From Desulfosporosinus hippei DSM 8344 (lineage in GTDB: Bacteria > Bacillota > Desulfitobacteriia > Desulfitobacteriales > Desulfitobacteriaceae): 64,000 nt of DNA. Position 1 is the first letter of the stretch; each line of letters starts with the position of its first letter. The stretch covers positions 1 through 64,000 of the forward strand of contig NZ_FNCP01000016.1 in NCBI RefSeq assembly GCF_900100785.1. Reading direction: 5' to 3'. The notes under the pieces are model-generated. The model was not told the DNA's origin. It made no database searches and saw only the letters and a list, made by a program, of their open reading frames with translations. The translations under genes were made by a program, and so were the position numbers. Below are positions 9,462 to 17,207 of this stretch, piece by piece.

Positions 9462-10601
9462 ATGCAAATGATTATCGGGGTACCAAAAGAAATCAAGAAC
9501 AATGAAAACCGTGTAGCTCTGACTCCCGCAGGTGTTGTAGCCTTGGGCAAAGCCGGTCATCAAGTAGTCGTTGAAACGAAGGCGGGTGTTGGCAGCGGGA
9601 TAAGGGATGAAGAATACATAGCTGCCGGTGCCGATATCCTGGCAACTCCGGCAGAGGTATATGCCCGTGCCGACATGATTATCAAAGTTAAAGAACCTTT
9701 GGCTTCAGAATATGAACTGTTCAAAGATGGTCAACTATTGTTTACTTATTTGCATCTTGCTCCTGAACCGGCCTTGACAGCAGCCTTACTCAAAAAAAAT
9801 GTCGTTGGAATTGCCTATGAAACGGTTCAGCCTGCTGACGGTGGCTTGCCTCTCTTGATCCCCATGAGTGAGGTAGCAGGGCGAATGTCAATTCAAATTG
9901 GTGCGCAATTCTTAGAAAAACAGTATGGTGGTGCGGGAATACTCTTAGGTGGAGTACCGGGAGTTTCCCCTGCTAAAGTTACCATCGTTGGTGGTGGTAT
10001 CGTTGGTATCAACGCTGCCAAAATGGCTATTGGTTTCGGCGCGGAGGTAACCATCCTGGATGTCAGTAATAGCCGACTCCGCTATCTGGATGATATCTTT
10101 GGTTCACGGATCAAAACCTTGATGTCTAACAGCTATAATATTCAACAGGCAGTAGAACAAGCGGATCTCTTGGTTGGAGCTGTTCTAATCCCCGGTGCTA
10201 AAGCTCCTAAACTCGTAACCGAGGAAATGGTTCGAGGAATGAAACCTGGGTCAGTGATTGTTGATGTGGCCATTGATCAAGGGGGAAGCGTGGAAACCAT
10301 TGATCATGTGACGACCCATGCGGAGCCAACCTATGAAAAGTATGGAGTAATACACTATAGTGTGGCTAACATGCCCGGTGCCGTGGCTCGTACGTCTACC
10401 TTTGCTTTGACCAATGCCACACTGCCCTATGCCCTTAAATTGGCCAATCTGGGGTACGCGGAGGCTATCAGAACGGATCTCGCTTTAGCCCGCGGTGTTA
10501 ATGTTATCCACGGCAAACTTACTTATAAAGCAGTTGCCGAAGCCCTCAATCGTGAGTACACACCGTTAGGTGACGTAACCGATGTTCCCTTGGGTTTTTG
10601 A
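9462..10601 (+). CDS. ald: Alanine dehydrogenase
   Basis: The 379-residue product matches the full length of the family. It converts L-alanine, water and NAD+ to pyruvate, ammonia and NADH. The N-terminal domain begins [20 protein letters not shown] with the family lysine in IIKVKEPL and histidine in TYLHLAP. The Rossmann NAD site is [16 protein letters not shown] near residue 172. The active-site aspartate lies in [12 protein letters not shown] 9462 was chosen because AAAGGAG lies eight bases upstream; the longer frame to 9447 starts within the ribosome site. The divergent AraC-type response regulator is a plausible controller. Confidence 0.95.
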   Translation: MQMIIGVPKEIKNNENRVALTPAGVVALGKAGHQVVVETKAGVGSGIRDEEYIAAGADILATPAEVYARADMIIKVKEPLASEYELFKDGQLLFTYLHLAPEPALTAALLKKNVVGIAYETVQPADGGLPLLIPMSEVAGRMSIQIGAQFLEKQYGGAGILLGGVPGVSPAKVTIVGGGIVGINAAKMAIGFGAEVTILDVSNSRLRYLDDIFGSRIKTLMSNSYNIQQAVEQADLLVGAVLIPGAKAPKLVTEEMVRGMKPGSVIVDVAIDQGGSVETIDHVTTHAEPTYEKYGVIHYSVANMPGAVARTSTFALTNATLPYALKLANLGYAEAIRTDLALARGVNVIHGKLTYKAVAEALNREYTPLGDVTDVPLGF

Positions 10602-10670
10602 GGCAATTAAGAATTAAAGCCAAGATTTGATATGCTCCCCTTGTGGTCAATGTCATTAAGTTAAGGCCTG

Positions 10671-10708
10671 AAAAACACAACCATCCAGATTAAGATGGTT
10701 GTGTTTTT
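10671..10708 (+). terminator. Terminator of ald
   Basis: A perfect 15-bp stem (10671-10685 with 10694-10708) ends in a TTTTTCTT tract. Confidence 0.85.
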
Positions 10709-10740
10709 CTTATACATATAGGTGGGCATATAATCACGTT

Positions 10741-11013
10741 ATGTGGGCCTTTAGTGATAATGGTAATGGTACCAATGGACTGAAAGCGGCTGCTGGGGCT
10801 TTAGGTCAAGGTTACTACTCCGGTTACAACGGAGGAACAATAACCTTTTGCGGTGGATCTTACACCTTAACCTCTTCAAGCGGTGCTCGTATTTGGGCAA
10901 CGAGTAAGTATGGTAGTCCAGCGGGTGCTGATATTATTAGTACGTTCAACACCAATTCAAATTTACAAGCTTTGAATACTATAGTTAAAACTAATCCTTT
11001 ACCAAGATTTTAA
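10741..11013 (+). pseudogene. Possible 3' remnant of a secreted protein gene
   Basis: The frame encodes about 90 residues from ATG 10741 (MWAFSDNGNGTNGLK) to TAA, rich in Gly, Ser, Thr and aromatic residues. The open frame runs back into the ald terminator without a ribosome site or signal peptide. This suggests the C-terminal part of a longer exported protein that has lost its 5' end. I do not recognise the family. The stop codon lies inside a 14-bp inverted repeat (10977-10990 with 11008-11021). Confidence 0.4.
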
Positions 11014-11021
11014 CTATAGTA
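10977..11021. repeat. 14-bp inverted repeat across the stop codon
   Basis: TACTATAGTTAAAA (10977-10990) and its exact reverse complement (11008-11021) flank a 17-base spacer and overlap the end of the preceding frame. Confidence 0.6.
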
Positions 11022-11796
11022 AAAAATAATTGGTTCGTGTAAAACTTGGGATTTGGGAAGCGTCGCATCGCTACTTTTTAATTAGTGAGCGAATGCCCCC
11101 TTTTGTTTCGGGCAAGAAATTTGTTTATTATTTTTGGGAACTTCAATTGTCGTATTTCCTCACCTAAGGTTTAAAAAATAAGCCTTTTTGGTTAGAATTC
11201 CTTAGTTTGACCTTTTAGAGGTTTTTACCAAGTAAAGGGTTCTCTATTCATCGTGAAATATGAAAAAAACAATGTGAATCTGTAGTTCAAGAAGGAATTT
11301 GGAGGAAAATGAAGAAATGACCTAATGTGTAACGGTTACCAATTTGTTCCGAGATGATGAGAGTGAATCATTATCATACGATCCTGTTGCTCCTTGGGCA
11401 TCTGATAGCCTTCAATAGACTCAACCACAGTATCCGCTTTTTCTTCAGGTAGTGTTCTGGGTCAAAGATATCTGTGGAAAATCAAGTAGTCGGTGATGGA
11501 TGAGGTTGATTTGCCAAACATGTCAGAGACGACAGCATCCAGAGCTACATTGCAAACAGTGAAAGCATTTTGAAAACGATTCTTTTCACTGCTTTTGCAG
11601 GACACCAGTTTGTTGCGGTATCGGGTGTACTCACGAAGAATCCGTATTGGTTTTTAAGGAATATAGCTTCCTTGAACTAAGCCAAGACGAAATAACAAAA
11701 TAGGTCACCAATCCATTTAGAATCCTCCAAGAGATAATAACACCATTCTTCATGACTATTTGTGCCGCCTGCGACTGCGGCGGAATGGAGATTAAC
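11014..11796. other. Intergenic gap with IS110 relic
   Basis: About 780 bases without an intact gene. The recognisable part is the transposase relic at 11340-11651. The first 300 bases are AT-rich and show nothing I can name. Confidence 0.5.
11340..11651 (-). pseudogene. IS110-family transposase relic
   Basis: Read on the minus strand, the segment translates in pieces as REYTRYRNKLVSCKSSEKNR, then ALDAVVSDMFGKS, then after a frameshift EEKADTVVESIEGYQMPKEQ. The RYRxKLV-xx-xSEKNR-xQN and VxSDxFGKS patterns are typical of the central part of IS110-type (DEDD) transposases. Frameshifts and a stop interrupt it and both ends are missing. No terminal repeats are visible, as expected for IS110. Confidence 0.6.
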
Positions 11797-12333
11797 ATGA
11801 CTTTTTTAAATAAAAAAAGAGCTATTCTGGCCACTGTGCTGATAATTGGCATAATATCGCTGTCAGGCTGCGGATTCACTTTTGGGCAAGACACAAAAAC
11901 CAGTCATTCTGATACACCAGTAATGAATAAAATAAGCGAGCCTAAGGAATTGACGAAAACGGATTTGAGCGTTGGTAAGTTGTTCATCGGCCAAACTTCG
12001 GAAAGCGTCCGGAAGGAGTTTGGAGAACCGACAATAATGAGTATATTACATGGTAATGGTGCACCTCAATGGGAGTATTCCAGTCAGGGACTTACAGTCG
12101 GAGGTGACCCTGTGTTTTTGATTATCGTTACTAATAAAAGCACAGGCACTACTCCGCGTGGAATACAAATTGGGAGCAGCGAGGAAGATGTCCAGCAAGC
12201 TTATCCCAATGCTAAAAGGGTGCAATACAATACACAGCTATTCGTTGAATCGGAGGATAAACAATACACTATGGCCTTCTTCTTTTCGGAAGGTACCGTG
12301 ACGGACATCATTCTGACCAATGAAATGCCTTAA
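11797..12333 (+). CDS. Predicted lipoprotein, unknown function
   Basis: The 178-residue product starts MTFLNKKRAILATVLIIG and has lipobox SLSGC (Cys about 26). The remaining 150 residues are soluble and extracytoplasmic. Two similar segments, VGKLFIGQTSESVRKEFGEP and PRGIQIGSSEEDVQQAYPNA, suggest two small repeated alpha-beta units like those of SmpA/OmlA or BLIP-type lipoproteins. GGAATGGAG lies six bases before ATG 11797, so the in-frame ATG at 11752 is unlikely. It stands alone after the IS110 relic. Confidence 0.7.
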   Translation: MTFLNKKRAILATVLIIGIISLSGCGFTFGQDTKTSHSDTPVMNKISEPKELTKTDLSVGKLFIGQTSESVRKEFGEPTIMSILHGNGAPQWEYSSQGLTVGGDPVFLIIVTNKSTGTTPRGIQIGSSEEDVQQAYPNAKRVQYNTQLFVESEDKQYTMAFFFSEGTVTDIILTNEMP

Positions 12334-12728
12334 TTAAGCGCAAACGCATGCTCAGGCCACATTCATAGGCACGCGAACTTAAAGTACAAGTATGGGAATA
12401 GGCACTTTTGGTGTAGAGTATATTACATGGGTACAAGGAGGGAACAAAAAGGCGATAGAACAGCATATCCGCAAACAATTACAACAGGATATCGCGGCAG
12501 ATCAGTTAATCATCAAAGAGTTTGTTGACCCATTTAAAGGTGAGTAAGTAGAAAAGAGCAAGAAAAATAGTCTCACAGACCCCTTTAGAGCTAGTTCGGG
12601 GCGGAGTGTGGTTGGCGGAACTTTCAGCCTTTAGTCTAGCCTGTACCCAACCCCTATAGGGCTAGAGCAAACCACCCGTTGACCGGGTGGAAATGATTAA
12701 TTTAATCAGGATTTTGGGTTGTGGATCT
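12334..12728. other. Intergenic gap with short open frame and a hairpin
   Basis: It contains the short frame at 12392-12547 and, around 12671-12690, a hairpin of CCACCC with GGGTGG before the 3' end of the convergent kinase. Nothing else was recognised. Confidence 0.45.
12392..12547 (+). CDS. Short open frame, possibly a gene remnant
   Basis: The frame encodes 51 residues (MGIGTFGVEYITWVQGG... ending DPFKGE). The composition of the second half (AIEQHIRKQLQQDIAADQ) is protein-like. No ribosome site precedes ATG 12392, so it may be the surviving 3' end of a longer gene. The family is not recognised. Confidence 0.3.
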   Translation: MGIGTFGVEYITWVQGGNKKAIEQHIRKQLQQDIAADQLIIKEFVDPFKGE

Positions 12729-13949
12729 TCACCCTTCCTGCAGGGGAATACGAAGGCGAACCGTAGTTAACCCTTGTTCAGGCAGCAACCTGACACCATA
12801 CCCTGGGCCAAATTGCAACTGCAAGCGTTTATGGACATTGCGCAGGCCTATCCCGGCCTGAAGAGGGTGTTCCTGACTTAAATCGAGAGTGGAGTAGTGC
12901 TGGGGAATACCAACCCCATCGTCAATCACAGAAATCTCTACATCGTTATTCACCTTTTTAGCCACAATTCGGAGGTGACCCAGACCTTCTTTAGGTTCTA
13001 AGCCATGGATACAGGCATTTTCAACCAGAGGCTGCAGGCTTAAGAATGGAATCGGTAAATCAAGGAGGTCTTCCGGTACTTGAATGGTTACCTCCAAACG
13101 ATCTCCAAAGCGATTTTTTTGAATCAACAGATAACTCTCTACATAATGCAGTTCCTTCCGTAAGGGAACCAGTTCCTCCGGGTGATCAAGATTATGCCTC
13201 AGTAAATTAGAAAGGGCAAAAAGGGTATTTAACCCTTTGGTATTATCACCAAGGGTGACTAAACTGATGATAGTATTAAGGGTGTTGAATAAGAAGTGGG
13301 GTTTGATTTGAGCTTGGAGGTTTTTCAGCTCTGCTCTATGTAAAGTATGCTCCAACTCGACAATAATCCGGGCATCCTCAGCTGCTTTAAGCTTTTCTTT
13401 GCTTAAGGCTTCTTGACGATTGGCGCGATAGATCAGCTCAACAATATAACTTACGACAAATTGGATCAGGCCGCCGGCTGCCTGGCATTTTTCCATATTG
13501 ATAACCTGGATTTCTTGAAAGGTTTTACTGAGATCTTGGGGATCCAGTCCTAAGTCGGCAGTTGCGGCAAGCATATCCTCAATATCTTTTGCTCCGGGCT
13601 TTTCCAGGAGCATCTGACCGCAGGTTATGGAACCGTAGAACTGACCATCAACGATGATAGGTACCGCCATTAAGATCACGCCGGCATGGCATTTGCCTAT
13701 GCTGGAGTTACCTAGCTTTAGGGTATTAAAACCTAATTCGGCATTGGAATTAATACAACGCTTCAGGCCAACTTCTTGGGAACGTATACTCCGGCAAAAT
13801 CCATAGAAATAATCATGCTGAACCACGGGAAACCCCAGGGCATCATTGATATCGATGGTGATGTCTGTAGCCTTAGTGAAGGTTTCAATGATTCGAACCA
13901 GCTTGTCTTCTTCAATTAGATGGAATAGACTCTTTGGTTTAAGATCCAT
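12729..13949 (-). CDS. PocR-domain LytS/YesM-type sensor histidine kinase
   Basis: The 406-residue product has no transmembrane helix. Residues about 10-175 form a PocR-type ligand-binding domain with conserved cysteines (YGFCRSIRS, LKRCINSN, GKCHAG, ITCGQ) that may bind a small ligand or metal. A coiled coil leads to the His_kinase domain with the phospho-His in LQAQIKPHFLFNTLN, then HATPase motifs LQPLVENACIHGL and DDGVGIP. The kinase type pairs with AraC-type response regulators, and one lies 3.5 kb downstream at 8162-9223. GAGAGGA precedes the ATG. Confidence 0.88.
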   Translation of the reverse strand: MDLKPKSLFHLIEEDKLVRIIETFTKATDITIDINDALGFPVVQHDYFYGFCRSIRSQEVGLKRCINSNAELGFNTLKLGNSSIGKCHAGVILMAVPIIVDGQFYGSITCGQMLLEKPGAKDIEDMLAATADLGLDPQDLSKTFQEIQVINMEKCQAAGGLIQFVVSYIVELIYRANRQEALSKEKLKAAEDARIIVELEHTLHRAELKNLQAQIKPHFLFNTLNTIISLVTLGDNTKGLNTLFALSNLLRHNLDHPEELVPLRKELHYVESYLLIQKNRFGDRLEVTIQVPEDLLDLPIPFLSLQPLVENACIHGLEPKEGLGHLRIVAKKVNNDVEISVIDDGVGIPQHYSTLDLSQEHPLQAGIGLRNVHKRLQLQFGPGYGVRLLPEQGLTTVRLRIPLQEG

Positions 13950-14329
13950 ACAGCCTTACAATCCTCTCATTATCCTTATCCTAAATTATGCAAAATATTG
14001 GTATATCCCTGATTTTAGCGGGAGTCATCCATCTAAAACTAGGTAGAATATCTTGTTCTGATTATAGACGTAAATCCTTATCTTTGGCTAGGATAATTTC
14101 TTGGGATAAGCTCTGTCCAAATTCCGACAGGTATTTGTATTAGCATATACGCTAAATGAGGATAACAAATATGAACGAACCTGACTTTATCAATATCCTA
14201 ATAAAATCAAGGTTGGAATATTAGCTGACTTGGACATTGATTTAGGTCTGGTATTTTTGAAGGATTAGTTGGAGTTCCTTTATTGAAAATGAATATATAA
14301 AGCTGGGAGGTGTAAAATCGCCCCAGGGC

Positions 14330-14377
14330 CATGCCTGTCCGAGAAACGAATGCGCATTCGTTTCTCGGACAGGCATG
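14330..14377. repeat. 48-bp perfect palindrome
   Basis: Bases 14330-14353 and 14354-14377 are exact reverse complements with no spacer. The core is CCTGTCCGAGAAACGAATGC. A degenerate copy lies at 36126-36177. No T-run follows, so it is not an obvious terminator. Confidence 0.85.
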
Positions 14378-14407
14378 TTTATAGGATATTTACCTTATGC
14401 CATAAGT

Positions 14408-14452
14408 ACTGAGATGTACATGTTTCGTCACCATGTTGAAGGAGATATTGTC
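14408..14452 (-). pseudogene. Short relic of an AraC-type regulator gene
   Basis: About 45 bases closely resemble 8399-8443 within the AraC domain of the response regulator (shared ACATGTTTCG, CCATGTTGA and GGAGATATT blocks). No flanking coding sequence survives. Confidence 0.5.
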
Positions 14453-14753
14453 CCAAATAAAACCTTTAGAGTATGAACAATAACATAGAATTATAAACAA
14501 ATTTTTGTAACCTTTTATCTCTTAAAATCCTCTATATGATGTAAAGCTTAGATGTCATTGATAGCGTAAGTCTTAAGAATGGAGGAAAGCGGTTTTTCCA
14601 AAGATTTTAACGAAGATTCAGGTAGGTCAACTAAATTGTTCCTATTGGGATAGTAGTTGAAGTTCAATACTATTGGTAAAAGAAGGATTTAGTTAGCTAT
14701 ATGGAGAAAACTATTTAATATAAAATTATTAGTGATGAAGGAGAATAATCATT

Positions 14754-14912
14754 ATGAATTATATGGGACCCAGCATTGGATTAGGCATATTTAGCTTTTT
14801 TGGCTTAGTGATCTATCTTGGTTTTTTTGCACTAGTTGTGTATTTGATAATTAGTACTATAAAGGACCGGAAACCTGGACGTGGGAACCGAGGTTTGAGG
14901 TTCACAAAGTAG
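14754..14912 (+). CDS. Small membrane protein
   Basis: A 52-residue product (starting MNYMGPSIGLGIFSFFG) has one long hydrophobic helix over residues 8-34 and a basic tail (KDRKPGRGNRGLRF). GAAGGAG lies nine bases before the ATG. The basic C-terminus should remain in the cytoplasm. It lies 44 bases upstream of the C39-like protein gene and may be cotranscribed with it. Function unknown. Confidence 0.65.
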   Translation: MNYMGPSIGLGIFSFFGLVIYLGFFALVVYLIISTIKDRKPGRGNRGLRFTK

Positions 14913-14956
14913 AATCAGATGTAAAGATGTAAAGATGTAACATATTGGAGGTTGAT

Positions 14957-15577
14957 ATGGGATTTAAAAAGGGTAAAGTAAGAATCCAGTGGTTGTTAAT
15001 GGGTATAATTTTTGTTTTACTTCTTGTTGGGTTAATTCACCTTCTATCACCTTTTCCGATAAGAGAATTTAAAGCCGAGAGACCCCCCAATCGATACGAA
15101 ATATCTATTAATACTGGATTTGAACGTCAGGGTAAAAATCAATGTGCGGCCTTTTCGACTGCTTTCGTTCTAAGAACCTTTGGTCAAAACCTTCAAGGTA
15201 CAGAGGTTTATGCTAAAATCCCCTATAAGATTCCAATTTCAGGATATGTCTTACCCAAGGGAGTAGTCAGTTATTTTCAGTCTCAGGGATTTAGACCAGC
15301 TATTTATAGAGGAGATCTTAATTCATTAAAGACCAGGCTTGTGCAAGGGAATAAGCCAATTATTGTGCTAGTCGGTAATGGATTTTTCTGGCAGCATTAC
15401 ATGACTTTTATGGGCTATGATGATGAAAAAAAAGAGTTGTATTTTTTCGATTCCGGCAGGGATAACGATGAAAATGCTGACCTTACAGGGAATAGGACAA
15501 TGACAGAGGATTACTTCTTGAAATGGTGGAGCAACGGTTTACCGGTTTTTAATCATGTTTACATAACAGTGGAGTAA
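14957..15577 (+). CDS. Membrane-anchored C39-like cysteine peptidase-fold protein
   Basis: The 206-residue product has one N-terminal membrane anchor (residues about 12-32) and an extracytoplasmic domain. The domain has a papain-like triad arrangement typical of the C39-like family: Gln/Cys in RQGKNQCAAFS near residue 60, His in FWQHYMTFMGY near 150, and Asp in YFFDSGRD near 165. C39-type domains cleave double-glycine leaders or act as bacteriocin processing or peptide-tethering enzymes. No bacteriocin precursor is seen nearby. TTGGAGG precedes ATG 14957. The next gene follows after 28 bases and probably belongs to the same unit. Confidence 0.65.
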   Translation: MGFKKGKVRIQWLLMGIIFVLLLVGLIHLLSPFPIREFKAERPPNRYEISINTGFERQGKNQCAAFSTAFVLRTFGQNLQGTEVYAKIPYKIPISGYVLPKGVVSYFQSQGFRPAIYRGDLNSLKTRLVQGNKPIIVLVGNGFFWQHYMTFMGYDDEKKELYFFDSGRDNDENADLTGNRTMTEDYFLKWWSNGLPVFNHVYITVE

Positions 15578-15605
15578 AGGTTAGAAAAGAAAGGAGGCCT
15601 GCAAA

Positions 15606-16574
15606 ATGGAGAAATTCCCATGTGAATTGATTCATGAATTACCTGAGGCTGATACCGGCAAGAAGTGGCCGGGAAGACTTAAAGTAACAGGTCTCATCGG
15701 GCTCATTCTAATCATTTTTGCCAGCCTAGGAATTACTGTTGTAAGCAATAAACTAGGAAGTGAAGTGAAAAAGGATATTTTATCTGCGCAGGATATTAAG
15801 CGTACTGCGGAAGGATCGGGTTTGACCTTAACCTCCAATTCCACGGTTAACCCCTCCGACTATAAGATGGGTGAGGCTGAGCCTGATGTTTATAAAATTA
15901 AAAATTTCGACGGCATGCTATTCATATATAATTTCTCTTCTATCGGAGACAGGAATACAACCTATGATCAGTGGCAGGAAGCCAACAGGAAAAACAGCAG
16001 TGATTCAATTTCAAATATGTTTTCGTCAAAGTGGAACTATAATTTAGCTTATGCCGCAAAAAACACCATCAGCGTTGTTTGTTTAAACCCAATTTTGGGT
16101 AAAGAGTATGTGCAGAAGATTTCACCGAGACTAAAGAACTTGGGCAAATGGATTTTTTATAACTTAAATGGAGGTCAACAAATCGTATATCGAGGAGAAG
16201 GAGAAAACTGGAAAGGAAAACTCAGAATCAACTACTACAACCACTTTTGGACCGATACTAAAGGAATTATCCACCATGATGGCTGGAAACACCGAAAACC
16301 CGTACTGGAGTTTAAAGGGGATACCGGGACTATTCAGGGTGATTTTGGTTATAAATTTGAGTGTTCGGGCAGTAGCTTTAGCGAAACGGGTTCTGATGGG
16401 TTTGATGCAAGGAGATTTAGCGAAAGGGATACGGCCTCAAGTTATGGCAGTGAAATACTAGGTTTTGGAGCCATTACTGGGAGCAGTTCGATGCCTTCCA
16501 GAGATGAAGTTTATAAGGTTACAGTTCAATGGAATAACACGCAGGAGACTTTTGAGTTGAAAGCTTGTGAGTAA
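15606..16574 (+). CDS. Membrane-anchored protein, unknown function
   Basis: The 322-residue product has a cytoplasmic N-terminus of about 25 residues, one transmembrane helix (VTGLIGLILIIFASLGITVV) and a large extracytoplasmic C-terminal part. The C-terminal region is rich in Gly, Ser and aromatic residues with alternating beta-prone stretches and only three or four cysteines. No catalytic motif was recognised. AAAGGAGG precedes the ATG. It follows the C39-like gene closely and may be its partner or substrate. Confidence 0.65.
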   Translation: MEKFPCELIHELPEADTGKKWPGRLKVTGLIGLILIIFASLGITVVSNKLGSEVKKDILSAQDIKRTAEGSGLTLTSNSTVNPSDYKMGEAEPDVYKIKNFDGMLFIYNFSSIGDRNTTYDQWQEANRKNSSDSISNMFSSKWNYNLAYAAKNTISVVCLNPILGKEYVQKISPRLKNLGKWIFYNLNGGQQIVYRGEGENWKGKLRINYYNHFWTDTKGIIHHDGWKHRKPVLEFKGDTGTIQGDFGYKFECSGSSFSETGSDGFDARRFSERDTASSYGSEILGFGAITGSSSMPSRDEVYKVTVQWNNTQETFELKACE

Positions 16575-16622
16575 CCGAATTTGAAATCAGAGGTATGCTA
16601 AAAAACAAAATAATGTTATTGT

Positions 16623-16666
16623 GAGCGGCCTGTCAATCGAACACGTATAGGATTGACAGGCCGCTC
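16623..16666. repeat. Hairpin repeat, family A, copy 1
   Basis: GAGCGGCCTGTCAATC (16623-16638) and its exact complement (16651-16666) flank a 12-base loop. Related hairpins lie at 27129-27172 and 36375-36420. Confidence 0.8.
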
Positions 16667-16676
16667 TTCCCATTCA

Positions 16677-16724
16677 CAGGTGACTTGGTGATTCCTGCCA
16701 TACTGATCGTCAATGAAATCCATA
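16677..16724 (-). pseudogene. Relic of a LysR regulator gene 3' end
   Basis: CAGGTGACTT, then CCATACTG, then CAATGAAATCCATA match the 3' end of the LysR gene at 36432-36480 in the same order. The family-A hairpin lies in the same position beside both. The rest of the gene is gone and the stop codon equivalent is changed. Confidence 0.6.
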
Positions 16725-16767
16725 TTTTTAAATGAGGATCCCGCCAAGATTTATAATAATATATCAA

Positions 16768-16809
16768 TTGACTAATATATTACTATCTGCTAATATGTAT
16801 AACATATTA
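16768..16809 (+). promoter_or_regulatory. ArsR-type promoter/operator
   Basis: TTGACT (16768-16773) and TAATAT (16791-16796) are 17 bases apart. The perfect palindrome TAATATGT-ATA-ACATATTA (16791-16809) overlaps the -10 box, exactly where an ArsR/SmtB repressor would block RNA polymerase. Confidence 0.75.
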
Positions 16810-16841
16810 ATGCTGACTAATACGTTGAAAGGAGATTACTT

Positions 16842-17207
16842 ATGGATTATCTAGATGTCAAAGTTAAATTCATAAAAGGATTTGCGGATAGAACCCGTCT
16901 ACAAATCCTTGAAGCTATTATAGATCAAGAAAAAACCGTGCAACAAATCGTTGATCAAATCAAGGGGAACCAATCTAATGTTTCCCAACACTTGGCCTGT
17001 TTAAAAGGATGTGGAATTGTTACATCCCGTCAAGATGGAAAATTCATGTATTATTCCTTGCGCGATGAACAGGTTAGAAGTCTTCTTAATATTTTTGATG
17101 CGGTTTTAGGTGATGTTAAAGAAAGTGTTGCCACCTGTGATAAAAATGAAAAATGCCTGTGTGGAAAGAGTGAATTAAAATGCCTAACCAAGCGAAAAAA
17201 GCTTTAG
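16842..17207 (+). CDS. ArsR/SmtB-family metal-sensing repressor
   Basis: The 121-residue product has the winged-helix core RTRLQILEAII, then VQQIVDQIKGNQSNVSQHLA as the recognition helix region and GKFMYYSL as the wing. The C-terminal tail carries a cysteine cluster (TCDKNEKCLCGKSELKC) that could form the metal site. It precedes and overlaps by 28 bases a heavy-metal P-type ATPase, a classical repressor-pump pair. The palindrome over the -10 box of its promoter is the likely operator. AAAGGAG precedes the ATG. Confidence 0.9.
   Translation: MDYLDVKVKFIKGFADRTRLQILEAIIDQEKTVQQIVDQIKGNQSNVSQHLACLKGCGIVTSRQDGKFMYYSLRDEQVRSLLNIFDAVLGDVKESVATCDKNEKCLCGKSELKCLTKRKKL

Larger units (their letters stand above)
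13950..14753. other. Intergenic gap with palindrome and AraC relic
   Basis: About 800 bases. The recognisable parts are the 48-bp palindrome at 14330-14377 and the AraC-like relic at 14408-14452. The remainder is AT-rich and featureless to me. Confidence 0.5.

Noticed and set aside
12671-12690. IS200/IS605-type transposon end at the CCACCC/GGGTGG hairpin
   Set aside because: A single short hairpin without a transposase or second end is not enough.
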